A stretch of 64,000 nucleotides of DNA from Cloacibacterium sp046296655 (GTDB taxonomy: Bacteria; Bacteroidota; Bacteroidia; Flavobacteriales; Weeksellaceae): assembly GCA_046296655.1 (NCBI GenBank), contig JBKBLE010000008.1:16528-80527 (forward strand). The letters are read 5' to 3'. This document shows, one piece after another, positions 15,587-24,330 of the stretch. How positions within the stretch are numbered: position 1 is the stretch's first letter; the number at the start of each line of letters is the position of its first letter. A model generated the notes under the pieces. It saw nothing but the letters and a program-made list of their open reading frames with translations. It made no database searches and was not told the origin of the DNA. The position numbers and the translations under genes were made by a program.

Positions 15587-17143
15587 TTAATTAGAGTAGC
15601 TTACGAGTTCTTTTTTGTCGGCATCATAGAGTCTGTACTCCAGATATTTAAAAGAATCTCTTGGGATAATGGTTACCCATTTTTTGTACTTGATAAACCA
15701 TTTCATTTGTTGGCTCATCAATCCTTTTGTAAGATATGCTTCTACAAACGGATGCGTGTGTAGGTATAATTTGCCCTTGTTTTTGGTGAGGAAATCTTTG
15801 ATGGTTTCTTCCATGCGTTCTATCACAAAAATAGGAGCCAAGATTTCGCCGTCTTTGTTCGGGTTTTCTTCGGTAGTGTCTATTTGTTTTTCTGGTCTTA
15901 CACGTTGTCTGGTGATTTGTATCAAACCAAATTTACTCGGCGGTAGGATTTTGTGCTTTGCTTTGTCGCGTTTCATTTCTTCGCGCAAGTGTTCGTAGAG
16001 TTCTTTTCTGTGGTCAGGATTTGGCATGTCTATAAAATCTACCACAATAATTCCGCCCATATCTCGCAGTCTGAGTTGTCTTGCAATTTCTGTAGCAGCC
16101 ATTTTGTTCACGTTTAGGGCGTGTTCTTTATTGGTAGTGCCAGAAGAAATGTTGTTCCCCGAGTTTACGTCTATTACGTGCAGTGCTTCTGTATGTTCTA
16201 TCACGAGGTAAGCACCTTTAGAACTTGGGATGTTTACGTGTTTTCCAAAAGATTGTTTCAGCTGTTTTTCTACATTGTAATATTCCAGAAGTGGAATGTG
16301 AGAATCATAAAATTGTACAATGTTTTTTCGTTCTGGAGCAATGACTTCAAGGTAATTTCTCATATCGTTTACCATTTGTTCATCGTCACAAATGATAGAA
16401 ACGAAATCCTGATTGAAATTGTCTCTCAAAATAGCCGAAGCTTTGTCTTCTTCACTAAGAACTTTGGCAGGCGTTTTATTTTTTTGGATATTTTTGAAGC
16501 AAACGTTCCATTTATCAACCAATTGGTTCATGTCATTATGGAGTTCTGCTACTTTTTTTCCTTCTGCTACTGTTCTGATGATTACACCGAAACCTTCAGG
16601 CTTTATGCTTTCGATAAGCGTTTTGAGCCTAGCTTTTTCTTCGGCGCTTTTAATTTTTTTAGAGATAGAAACCTTATTATCAAAAGGGATAAGTACTAGA
16701 AATCTACCGGTTAATGAAATCTGGGTAGAAATTCTGGGACCTTTAGTAGAAATAGGTTCCTTGGTAATTTGCAATAAAACTTCGTCTTGAGGAGCCATCA
16801 CTTTGTCTACAGTGCCGTGCTTGTCTATTTCTGGCTGAATTTGGAAGTTTTTGAGCGAAGAAGTTTGTTGTCTTTTGGATATCGTATCCTGTAAAAACTT
16901 GCGATAGGTAAGATACTGCGGACCGAGATCCTGATAATGCAAAAAAGCATCTTTCTCGTAACCTATATTTACGAAAGCAGCATTGAGATTAGGAGCTAAT
17001 TTTTTAATTTTTCCCACAAAGATATCGCCTACTACAAAATCTGTATTCTGCTTAATCTCGTGGAGCTCGAATAATCTACCGTCTTCAATAAGGGCAATTT
17101 TAGAAGCATCATCTTCATAAGAGATTATTAATTCTTTCTTCAT
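15587..17143 (-). CDS. rng: Ribonuclease E/G family protein
   Basis: A 518-residue RNase G-type endoribonuclease acting in rRNA 5'-end processing and mRNA decay. The S1 domain is at about residues 35-125 (VGDIFVGKIKKLAPNLNAAF). The catalytic DNase-I-like region has the two metal-binding Asp segments LHVIDVNSGN and GGIIVVDFIDMPNPDHR. The length is that of RNase G rather than RNase E, and there is no long C-terminal scaffold. It follows the small basic protein gene and hup on the same strand, but a 107-nt AT-rich gap suggests it may also have its own promoter. Confidence 0.93.
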   Translation of the reverse strand: MKKELIISYEDDASKIALIEDGRLFELHEIKQNTDFVVGDIFVGKIKKLAPNLNAAFVNIGYEKDAFLHYQDLGPQYLTYRKFLQDTISKRQQTSSLKNFQIQPEIDKHGTVDKVMAPQDEVLLQITKEPISTKGPRISTQISLTGRFLVLIPFDNKVSISKKIKSAEEKARLKTLIESIKPEGFGVIIRTVAEGKKVAELHNDMNQLVDKWNVCFKNIQKNKTPAKVLSEEDKASAILRDNFNQDFVSIICDDEQMVNDMRNYLEVIAPERKNIVQFYDSHIPLLEYYNVEKQLKQSFGKHVNIPSSKGAYLVIEHTEALHVIDVNSGNNISSGTTNKEHALNVNKMAATEIARQLRLRDMGGIIVVDFIDMPNPDHRKELYEHLREEMKRDKAKHKILPPSKFGLIQITRQRVRPEKQIDTTEENPNKDGEILAPIFVIERMEETIKDFLTKNKGKLYLHTHPFVEAYLTKGLMSQQMKWFIKYKKWVTIIPRDSFKYLEYRLYDADKKELVSYSN

Positions 17144-17250
17144 TTTCTAAAATTTCTTTTTAAAGTTTTTAATTAAAACAAAAATATAGTTAGTGCTCAT
17201 TATAAAGATAAAAACACCAACTATATTATATTGTATCTAAACAGAAAAGA

Positions 17251-17340
17251 TTATTTTTTCTTATGTCTGTTTGCTCTTCTTCTTTTCTTTCTTTTGTGGG
17301 TAGCCACCTTGTGTCTTTTTCTTTTCTTTCCGCTTGGCAT
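17251..17340 (-). CDS. Very small, highly basic protein, probably ribosome-associated
   Basis: A 29-residue reading frame that starts MPSGKKRKRHKV and ends in three Lys before TAA. It has 17 Lys/Arg plus 4 His and no acidic residue, a composition seen in tiny ribosomal proteins such as bL34, bL36 or Thx. It begins 56 nt after hup on the same strand and lies just before rng. The position between a nucleoid protein and an rRNA-processing RNase fits a role at the ribosome. Ribosome binding is inferred from composition; I cannot give it an established name. Confidence 0.75.
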   Translation of the reverse strand: MPSGKKRKRHKVATHKRKKRRRANRHKKK

Positions 17341-17396
17341 AGTTAGAAATTTTTAAAAGTTAATATTTGAATTTTTTTTTGAACCTAATTTATAAA

Positions 17397-17687
17397 TTAT
17401 TTTACAGCAACCTTAGTTTTAACTTTTTCTACGAAAGTTTTAGAAGGTTTAAAAGCTGGGATGTTGTGAGCAGGAATGTTGATAGCTGTATTTTTAGAAA
17501 TATTTCTACCTGTTTTTGCTGCTCTGGTTTTGATTACAAAAGAACCGAAACCTCTTAAATATACGTTATCTCCATTATACAAAGAAGTTCTGATTTCTTG
17601 CATAAAAGCTTCGATAACTTTTTGTGTATCATTTTTTTCTATTCCTAATTTGCTTGAGATGGTGTTTACCAATTCTGCCTTTGTCAT
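17397..17687 (-). CDS. hup: HU family DNA-binding protein
   Basis: A 96-residue histone-like protein. The N-terminal helices read MTKAELVNTISSKLGIEK. The beta-arm region contains LRGFGSFVIKTRAAKTGRN, the family signature GFGxF-x5-R-x3-G-R-N. The segment that follows keeps the usual AINIPAHNIPAFKPSKTF. It binds and bends DNA as a dimer. A GGA ribosome site lies just before the ATG, and TATATTTG (17717-17724) is the likely -7 promoter box. It is divergent from mutY. Confidence 0.95.
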   Translation of the reverse strand: MTKAELVNTISSKLGIEKNDTQKVIEAFMQEIRTSLYNGDNVYLRGFGSFVIKTRAAKTGRNISKNTAINIPAHNIPAFKPSKTFVEKVKTKVAVK

Positions 17688-17716
17688 TTCCTTTTTTTGT
17701 TTTTATTTTTGGTGTG

Positions 17717-17724
17717 CAAATATA
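17717..17724 (-). promoter_or_regulatory. Likely -7 promoter box of hup
   Basis: TATATTTG on the minus strand, 29 nt before the ATG. A good TTG at the usual distance is not evident (nearest is 25 nt upstream). Confidence 0.5.
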
Positions 17725-17735
17725 AAAAATATTTT

Positions 17736-18773
17736 TTGAAAAAGAAGAACAAATATACTGATTTTCTAAACATTGGTTTAAAACTCTTGAAATGGTATGA
17801 TTTGAATGCGAGAGATTTACCTTGGCGAAAAACGAAGAATCCTTATCACGTTTGGGTCTGCGAAATCGTTTTACAGCAGACTAGAGTAGAGCAAGGCAAG
17901 AATCATTACCTGAATTTTGTAGAAAGATTTCCTACGGTAGAATCATTATCCAGTGCAGAAATAGACGAAGTTTTACTCTATTGGAAAGGTTTAGGCTACT
18001 ATTCACGAGCGATTAATCTGCACAAAGCAGCACAACAAGTAATGGAAGATTTCGGAGGGGAGTTTCCTAGTGAGTTTTCTGAAATTTTAAAACTAAAAGG
18101 TGTGGGGAAATATACTGCAGCTGCGGTTTCCAGCATTTGTTTTGATGAAAAAGTTCCTGCCATTGATGGAAATTTCTACCGAGTGTTGAGCAGAGTTTTT
18201 GCCGATGATTTTGATGTTTCCTCGCCAAAAGCGTATGCATATTTCTATGAATTGGCTTTACTCATCATGCCTGAAGAAAATCCAGGGAACTTTAATCAAG
18301 CCATTATGGATTTGGGTTCAGAAATTTGTAAGCCTAAAAATCCACAATGTCAAGTTTGTCCCATTCAGGAAAATTGTTTGGCCTACGAAACAGGAAAAGT
18401 GCTGGATTTCCCTGTGAAATCTAAAAAAGTAAAAGCAGAAGATTTAAAATTACACTATTTTTATATAATGTATGAAGATAAATTCCTCATCAAACAGCGT
18501 GATGATTCCTTTATTTGGAAGAAATTATATGATTTCCCGGAAAGTATTTCTCATGATTTGGAAGATTATATAGTGGAGGAAAAAACGGTGCATCATAAAC
18601 TTACGCATAAAAATCTGGAAATCAGTATTTCTAAGGTGATTTTGCAGGATGAAAAAGTTTTTGAAAACTACGCTCAGAAGCATCAATTGCAAATTACAAA
18701 TTACGAAAATTCTCATCAGAAGTCTTTTCCGAAACCTTTAGAAAATTATTTGAAGAAAACGTTTGAAAATTAA
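17736..18773 (+). CDS. mutY: A/G-specific adenine glycosylase
   Basis: A base-excision repair enzyme removing adenine paired with 8-oxoguanine. Seen: the HhH segment LKGVGKYTAAAVSSICF, the catalytic Asp in PAIDGNFYRV, and the [4Fe-4S] Cys set C-x6-C-x2-C-x5-C (CKPKNPQCQVCPIQENC). A C-terminal NUDIX-like 8-oxoG sensor follows residue ~230. No in-frame ATG precedes the conserved region. The frame could open at TTG 17697, but that lies inside the hup leader; TTG at 17736, before KKKNKYTDFL, fits family length (345 residues) better. Confidence 0.88.
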   Translation: MKKKNKYTDFLNIGLKLLKWYDLNARDLPWRKTKNPYHVWVCEIVLQQTRVEQGKNHYLNFVERFPTVESLSSAEIDEVLLYWKGLGYYSRAINLHKAAQQVMEDFGGEFPSEFSEILKLKGVGKYTAAAVSSICFDEKVPAIDGNFYRVLSRVFADDFDVSSPKAYAYFYELALLIMPEENPGNFNQAIMDLGSEICKPKNPQCQVCPIQENCLAYETGKVLDFPVKSKKVKAEDLKLHYFYIMYEDKFLIKQRDDSFIWKKLYDFPESISHDLEDYIVEEKTVHHKLTHKNLEISISKVILQDEKVFENYAQKHQLQITNYENSHQKSFPKPLENYLKKTFEN

Positions 18774-18830
18774 ATCTTTGAACTTGATTTTCGAGAAAAT
18801 TCTTCCACAAAAAATTCTTACTTTTGCAGA

Positions 18831-19385
18831 ATGTTTAAAAAATTAGCAGTCATTTTGTTAGCGTTTTCTGCATTGGCTTGTAGTGAAGAAGCAAAACCTA
18901 AACCCAAAGGTGAATTGCGTCTAGAATATCCACAACCTCATTATCAAGCATTTACTAATCCATGTGCTTATACTTTTGAATATTCAGATTTTGCAGCAAT
19001 AGCAGATGCTAAACAAGCATGTTGGTATAATTTGCGTTATCCCAAAATGAAAGCCAATGTTTTCATTACGTATTTTCCGGTGAAAAATGATTTTGATGCG
19101 CACGTAAAAGAAGTAGAAAAAATGGTTTACGGACATACCATTAAAGCTTCAGCTATCGAAACCAAGTCTTTTTCTTATCCTGAGAAAAAAGTGTATGGAA
19201 ATGTGTATGAATTAAAAGGAGAAAGTGCTTCTAATATTCAGATTTTTATCACAGACAGCACCAGACATTTTGTCACCGCGAATTTATATTTCAATACAAG
19301 ACCAAAACCAGATTCACTCGCACCAGCAGTAGATTATATTAAAAAAGACTTGCTGCACATGATTGATACTTTCCAGTGGAAGTAG
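18831..19385 (+). CDS. gldD: Gliding motility lipoprotein GldD
   Basis: A 184-residue lipoprotein: signal peptide with lipobox ALAC placing the lipidated Cys at residue 17, followed by a short charged linker. The mature part starts with GELRLEYPQPHYQAF and CAYTFEYSDFA, which are characteristic of GldD. The family is needed for type IX secretion-linked gliding in Flavobacterium johnsoniae and is also kept in non-gliding relatives. It follows mutY by 57 nt on the same strand. In related genomes ssb and gldE commonly lie between these two genes; neither is present here. Confidence 0.9.
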   Translation: MFKKLAVILLAFSALACSEEAKPKPKGELRLEYPQPHYQAFTNPCAYTFEYSDFAAIADAKQACWYNLRYPKMKANVFITYFPVKNDFDAHVKEVEKMVYGHTIKASAIETKSFSYPEKKVYGNVYELKGESASNIQIFITDSTRHFVTANLYFNTRPKPDSLAPAVDYIKKDLLHMIDTFQWK

Positions 19386-19460
19386 TTTGAGTGGGAGAGT
19401 TGGAGAGTTGGAGAATGGGGGAATTGGAGAATGGAAGAGTGGGAGAGTGGGAGAGAAAAA
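19386..19460. repeat. Purine-rich GGAGAGT simple repeat
   Basis: About 65 nt of degenerate 7-9-bp units such as GGGAGAGTT and GGAGAATGG just after gldD. One strand is almost wholly purine. Confidence 0.75.
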
Positions 19461-19493
19461 TAATATATAAAAAATAATAAATAATATCTACAT

Positions 19494-20414
19494 ATGAAAT
19501 TATTAGCAGTAGGAACTGTAGCATTTGATGCCATAGAAACGCCTTTTGGTAAAACTGATAAAATTTTAGGAGGAGCAGCTACTTACATAGGTTTAGCCGC
19601 TTCTGTAATGAAAACAGACGTGAGTTTGGTTTCGGTGATTGGTGGAGATTTTCCACAGCACTATTTAGATATGATGACTTCTAAAGGAATCAATATCGAT
19701 GGAGTAGAAACGATTAAGGATGGGAAGACGTTTTTCTGGAGTGGGAAATATCATAACGACCTTAATTCTAGAGATACTTTAGCTACAGAACTGAATGTTC
19801 TAGAAAACTTCGACCCGAAAATTCCAGAATCTGCAAAAGATGCCGAAGTTTTACTTTTAGGAAATCTGCATCCTGCTGTGCAATTAGCTGTGTTAGATAG
19901 AATGGAAAAACGCCCACAATTGGTGATTTTAGATACCATGAATTTCTGGATGGATCTTACTTGGGATTTATTATTGGAAGTAATTGCTAAAACAGACGTT
20001 ATTACGATTAATGATGAAGAAGCGCGTCAACTTTCTGGAGAATATTCTCTGGTAAAAGCAGCGCAAAAAATCCACGATATGGGACCAGAATTCGTGATTA
20101 TCAAAAAAGGAGAACACGGAGCATTGTTATTTAATGATGGTAAAATCTTTGCAATTCCAGCATTACCATTAGAAGAAGTTTTTGATCCAACTGGAGCTGG
20201 AGATACTTTCGCAGGAGGTTTTGCAGCGTATTTAACAAAAAACCAAGAATTTACTTTCGAAGAAATGAAATCTGCATTAATTGTAGGGTCTGCAATGGCA
20301 AGTTTCACGGTAGAAAAATTCGGAACTCAGCGTTTAGAAGAAGTTACCGAAGCCGAAATGATTGGCAGAATAAAACAATTTAAAGAACTTACCACTTTCG
20401 AAGTCAAACTTTAA
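19494..20414 (+). CDS. PfkB family carbohydrate/nucleoside kinase
   Basis: A 306-residue ribokinase-fold kinase. An N-terminal GGAATYIGLAASVMK segment forms the substrate side. The C-terminal signature DPTGAGDTFAGGFAAYL carries the catalytic Asp and anion hole. INDEEARQLSGE is the usual N-x-x-E region. The substrate cannot be deduced: adenosine, sugars and nucleosides are all possible for this branch. It is preceded by the purine-rich repeat and followed by an AACGCAAAG element, so it appears monocistronic. Confidence 0.88.
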   Translation: MKLLAVGTVAFDAIETPFGKTDKILGGAATYIGLAASVMKTDVSLVSVIGGDFPQHYLDMMTSKGINIDGVETIKDGKTFFWSGKYHNDLNSRDTLATELNVLENFDPKIPESAKDAEVLLLGNLHPAVQLAVLDRMEKRPQLVILDTMNFWMDLTWDLLLEVIAKTDVITINDEEARQLSGEYSLVKAAQKIHDMGPEFVIIKKGEHGALLFNDGKIFAIPALPLEEVFDPTGAGDTFAGGFAAYLTKNQEFTFEEMKSALIVGSAMASFTVEKFGTQRLEEVTEAEMIGRIKQFKELTTFEVKL

Positions 20415-20458
20415 AAACGTTTTGAAAACGCAGATTACCATGAATTTTCAACTTTTAT

Positions 20459-20609
20459 TAAACGCAAAGTTTATAAAATTGAAATAAAATATCAAGAGAG
20501 CAAAGTTAGATTCGCTAGCGAATTGATAAAGCGAACGCTTAAAACGAATGTATTCGTATTCTTTGCTCACTAAAATTGTTCATAGGATTAATAAAATCTT
20601 TGCCTTGCA
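20459..20609 (+). repeat. AACGCAAAG multi-hairpin element E3
   Basis: Begins AACGCAAAG and ends ATCTTTGCCTTGC. An inner stem GAGCAAAG/CTTTGCTC encloses three hairpins: ATTCGCTAGCGAAT, AAGCGAACGCTT and ACGAATGTATTCGT. This is the clearest example of the cloverleaf-like layout. It lies in the 320-nt gap between the PfkB kinase and the PpiC gene. Confidence 0.75.
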
Positions 20610-20647
20610 TAAAATTTAGATTGCAAAATAATTTTAAGAAATAATTA

Positions 20648-20684
20648 ACTCCCTTTTAAATTTTATTTGAAAGGGATTTTTTTT
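20648..20684 (+). terminator. Terminator-like hairpin
   Basis: CTCCCTTTTAAA pairs with TTTGAAAGGG and is followed by eight T. A TAGCTTTG promoter-like box begins at its end (20684). Confidence 0.55.
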
Positions 20685-20756
20685 AGCTTTGAGGCTGTAA
20701 ATTTTTGGAAAGATGAACGTTAGGATTTCCAAAAGCAAATGAAAATTGAAGAAAAC

Positions 20757-22583
20757 ATGAAAAAAACGTTAAGTTTAGTCCTCTTTTTAGCTTTTGTAAG
20801 CTATCAGTCACAGTATCTTATTATAGGAAAAGACAGTATTTCTGTAGATAAATTTAAAACAGAAAATAAATATGGTTTAGAAAATTCTGGCATAGAAAAT
20901 ACCGTGAAAACTTATATAGATTTCAAGCTACTCCAGAATTTTGCTTTAGAAAAAAGAGCAGATACTTTAGGCTATTTCAAAAAAACAATGGCCGAAAAAG
21001 AGCAAGAACTTAGAGAAGAGCGTTTTTATCCTAAAGAAATCATGCAGTCTTCGCTTCAGCAGTATTTTTCATCTAACTTGATTGAGAAGAAAATTCAGGT
21101 TTTCTATGTAGAAAAAACAGCTGACGATAAAAATGATTACAATCAAATTTACAATGACGTAAAATCGGGTAAAATTACCTTAGAAAAAGCGATTATAGAT
21201 TATACTAAACAGAAACCAGAACCATTTTTTGTAAAATCTGGAAATATAGATGTAGAACTGAATAGGCAACTAGAACTTTTACAGCCCGGTCAGTTTACAC
21301 AATTGGTCAATAGCGCTACAGTTGCGGCTTTTGCGAAGTTGGTAGACAGAAGACCATCATTAGGTTATATTATTTTTGGAATGATTTCTTATCCTAAAAA
21401 TGAGGAATCAGAAAAAATGAAATCTCAAATTTTTGAAGCGCTGAAATCTGGAAAAAAATTCGAAGAAGTAGCACAATTATACGGTTCTACCGAAGCTGAA
21501 AAGAAAAATGCAGGCGTAGTAATGGGTTCTCCGGTTTTGCCAGACGTAGTTTACGAAGCCTTCAAAAATAAAAAACAAGGAGAATACACCGAACCTATTT
21601 TAATCGGCGAAAAATATTTTGTGTTCAATTTGTATTCGGTGATTCCTTATCAGAGTTCAGAAAAATACAATCCCATGTTCATCAGAGACATGATGGATTC
21701 GTCTTTTGCAGATGTAGCGTACAATAAATTGATAGAATCTTTGGTTAAATCTACAGATTACAAAGAATTCCCAGATTTCAAAAAAATTAAGAAATCATAT
21801 CAGGATTATTTGGCTTTTAAAAATGATAAAGCGGTTTTGTATCAATTCAATAAAGATGTTTTCACTTTTGGTGATTTGAAAACGCTGTTGTCTGAAAATT
21901 TTAAAAATGCAGATAAATTAACGAAAGAACAATGGTCTGCTTTCCTTGATTCTAAAAGAGGAAATGATGTTTTTGCCGTTTATTCTAGAGATTTTGTCAA
22001 AAAGCCAGAAATTAAAGAGCAATTGTTAAAAACTCAACAAAACTTATTGGCAGATTTTCTTTTCAGTGAGTGGATTGAAAAGGAACTCACCAACAAGCCA
22101 GAATTATTGGATGATTATTTCAAAAAAAATCAACAAAAGTATATTTGGGAAAAAAGAGCTGATGCAAGAGTGGCGATTTTAACCGATTTAAGCATAGAAA
22201 AAGACATCACGAAAGAAATTAAAGACGCTAAAAACTGGGATGCTCTCAATAAAAAATATTACGGAAAACTAAATGATAAGCAGCAACTTATGGTGCATTT
22301 CGAAAAAGGTGAAATGTCTGAAAATGCAGATGTTTTCCAAGTGAATAAAGTTCCTTTTGAAAAAGGGATTCAAAAAGTGAAACTGGGTGAGAGATTACTC
22401 ATCATCGCTATTGATGGAATTTTACCGAGTTCACCGATGACCAAAGAAGAAGCCATGGAGGAATTAAGAGCAGATGTAAGAGAAGATATTTTAGCAAAAA
22501 CGATTGCAGAACAACGTCAGAAAACAAAAATTGTAATAGAACCAAGTTTTAATGCTGAACTTGAGAAGAATTTTAAGAAATAA
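20757..22583 (+). CDS. Periplasmic peptidyl-prolyl isomerase (PpiC/SurA type)
   Basis: A 608-residue exported folding factor. I take the ATG at 20757, because MKKTLSLVLFLAFVSYQSQ then forms a clean signal peptide; an ATG six codons upstream (20739) adds only charged residues. A parvulin (PpiC) domain spans roughly residues 200-305. It includes SLGYIIFGMISYP and a C-terminal EKYFVFNLYSVIPY strand. A degenerate parvulin-like part precedes it and long helical regions follow. It is paired with the SurA-like gene 67 nt downstream. Both probably escort outer-membrane proteins. Confidence 0.85.
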   Translation: MKKTLSLVLFLAFVSYQSQYLIIGKDSISVDKFKTENKYGLENSGIENTVKTYIDFKLLQNFALEKRADTLGYFKKTMAEKEQELREERFYPKEIMQSSLQQYFSSNLIEKKIQVFYVEKTADDKNDYNQIYNDVKSGKITLEKAIIDYTKQKPEPFFVKSGNIDVELNRQLELLQPGQFTQLVNSATVAAFAKLVDRRPSLGYIIFGMISYPKNEESEKMKSQIFEALKSGKKFEEVAQLYGSTEAEKKNAGVVMGSPVLPDVVYEAFKNKKQGEYTEPILIGEKYFVFNLYSVIPYQSSEKYNPMFIRDMMDSSFADVAYNKLIESLVKSTDYKEFPDFKKIKKSYQDYLAFKNDKAVLYQFNKDVFTFGDLKTLLSENFKNADKLTKEQWSAFLDSKRGNDVFAVYSRDFVKKPEIKEQLLKTQQNLLADFLFSEWIEKELTNKPELLDDYFKKNQQKYIWEKRADARVAILTDLSIEKDITKEIKDAKNWDALNKKYYGKLNDKQQLMVHFEKGEMSENADVFQVNKVPFEKGIQKVKLGERLLIIAIDGILPSSPMTKEEAMEELRADVREDILAKTIAEQRQKTKIVIEPSFNAELEKNFKK

Positions 22584-22650
22584 TTATAATAAAAATTATA
22601 GGAAATCTCGCAGAGAATCATAATTTTGCAAATCAGTTAAAAATTTAACA

Positions 22651-24015
22651 ATGATTAAAAACATGAAATATTTATTTGCATTGAGTTTTTTGGTAACGCT
22701 CATTTCTTTTAATGCAAATGCACAAGTGAAAAAAGGAGATTTAGTAGATGGGATTTCTGCAGTGGTAGGAGACGAAATCGTATTAGAATCTGATATTTTA
22801 GAACAACAAAATTACGCTATTCAACAAGGTGCTGCACAAACCAATAAATGCGAATTTATGGAGCAGATTTTGAGTAATAAACTCTTAATTTATAAAGCGA
22901 AAAAAGATACTCTTATTCAAGACAGAACGGCTGCGATTAGAGCACAAGCTGGTGATAAATACAATCAGATTTTATCTCAGTTTCCATCAGAAAGAGCCAT
23001 GTTAGATGCTTATAAATTCCGTTCGTCTTACGAAATGAAGAACGTGATTGAGAAAATGGATATTGATAACTACTATGCTCAATCTAAATATGCGCAAATC
23101 ACCGATAAAGTAAACATCACGCCTAACGAAGTAACTGATTTTTATAACGCTTTCAAATACCAATTGCCACAAGTAAAAGATGAGGTGGTGCTTTCTAAAA
23201 TTGTAATGTTTCCTAAACTTACAGATGCGCACAAGCAAGAAATCATTGATAAACTTAAAAAAATCAAACAAGATATTTTAAACGGAGAAACTTTCGAAAA
23301 TAAAGCAAGAATCTATTCTGATGACCCAGGTTCAGCTGCAAATGGTGGTTTGTATACCAACATTGGAAGAGGGAAAATGGTGAAAATTTTCGAAGCTACT
23401 GCGCTTAATCTTCAAGAAGGAGAAATTTCTGATCCTGTAGAATCTGAATTTGGTTTCCATATCATTCAATTGGTGAAAAAATCTGGTAAATTGTACGATG
23501 CAAGACATATTCTTTTAAAAGCAGAACCAAATGCTGAAGAAATAGCAGCTGCAAAAGCAGAAATGGAGCAAATTAGAAAAGATATACTTGAAGGAAAAAT
23601 TACATTCAAAGATGCTGCTTACAAATATTCTGATGATAAAAACACTAAGTTTAATGCAGGGGTAATTCCAGCAGAAGACGGTTCAGACAGACAAGAAAAA
23701 ATTAATCTTCCAGCAACTGTTGCTTATCAAATTGCAGGGTTAAATAAAGGAGATTTAACAGAAGTTTTCATAGATGAGCTCAATCAGAAAAAAGCGGTAG
23801 TATTAATGAAAGTGAATGACATTATTCCTGGACATTCTCTAGACATTGCTACAGATTTTGAAAGAATTAAAAGTTTTGCGCTAAACAAAAAGAAAAATGA
23901 AGTCTTAGAAAAATGGGTAAAAGAAAATCTAGCAGATACTTTTATCTCGTTAGACAATCGTTACAAAGATTGCCAGTTTAAAATCGATTGGAACAAAGCA
24001 GCAATTGTAAAATAA
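22651..24015 (+). CDS. SurA-like periplasmic chaperone/peptidyl-prolyl isomerase
   Basis: A 454-residue exported protein with a signal peptide ending ANAQ (codons 1 or 5 could be the start). After an N-terminal helical chaperone part come two parvulin domains. The first is at residues ~178-275 (YSDDPGSAANGGLYTNIG, SEFGFHIIQLVKK). The second is at ~280-375 (DARHILLKAEP, YSDDKNTKFNAGVIP). This is the SurA layout. It would assist beta-barrel protein folding in the periplasm. It probably shares a transcript with the upstream PpiC gene and ends at the hairpin at 24039. Confidence 0.9.
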   Translation: MIKNMKYLFALSFLVTLISFNANAQVKKGDLVDGISAVVGDEIVLESDILEQQNYAIQQGAAQTNKCEFMEQILSNKLLIYKAKKDTLIQDRTAAIRAQAGDKYNQILSQFPSERAMLDAYKFRSSYEMKNVIEKMDIDNYYAQSKYAQITDKVNITPNEVTDFYNAFKYQLPQVKDEVVLSKIVMFPKLTDAHKQEIIDKLKKIKQDILNGETFENKARIYSDDPGSAANGGLYTNIGRGKMVKIFEATALNLQEGEISDPVESEFGFHIIQLVKKSGKLYDARHILLKAEPNAEEIAAAKAEMEQIRKDILEGKITFKDAAYKYSDDKNTKFNAGVIPAEDGSDRQEKINLPATVAYQIAGLNKGDLTEVFIDELNQKKAVVLMKVNDIIPGHSLDIATDFERIKSFALNKKKNEVLEKWVKENLADTFISLDNRYKDCQFKIDWNKAAIVK

Positions 24016-24038
24016 TTTTAAAAATTTCCCACTATACA

Positions 24039-24066
24039 AATCCCGAAACTTTTCGGGATTTTTTAT
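24039..24066 (+). terminator. Terminator of the PpiC/SurA operon
   Basis: AATCCCGAAACTTTTCGGGATT followed by a T run. Confidence 0.75.
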
Positions 24067-24092
24067 TTTAAATGGATTTAGATTTTAACAAT

Positions 24093-24287
24093 AAAAATCG
24101 AAGATTTTTTTAAATGACCTCAGTTTCGAAGGCGTATAGAAATTGAAAATAAAATCCGTTAAAAATTCCTGCTGTTTGAGCTCGTCAGTATGACGAGAGA
24201 GTTTCAGGGATTTTAGGATTTTATTTTTAATTTTAGCCGAAGAAAGTGAAGTCTTGATTTTGGGTTCTTTTCATCAAGGAAAAGAAC
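24093..24287. repeat. Dispersed ~195-bp intergenic repeat, copy 2
   Basis: Same orientation and block order as 1577-1769. It occupies most of the gap before the nitronate monooxygenase-like gene. Confidence 0.8.
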
Positions 24288-24330
24288 ATAATTAATTTTT
24301 AAAAATCTTATCTTTAAACAAAAAAAATTC

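Noticed and set aside
19386..19460. GGAGAGT repeat as a possible coding or CRISPR-like array
   Set aside because: Degenerate short units on one strand without spacers; simple-sequence repeat common between genes in this group.
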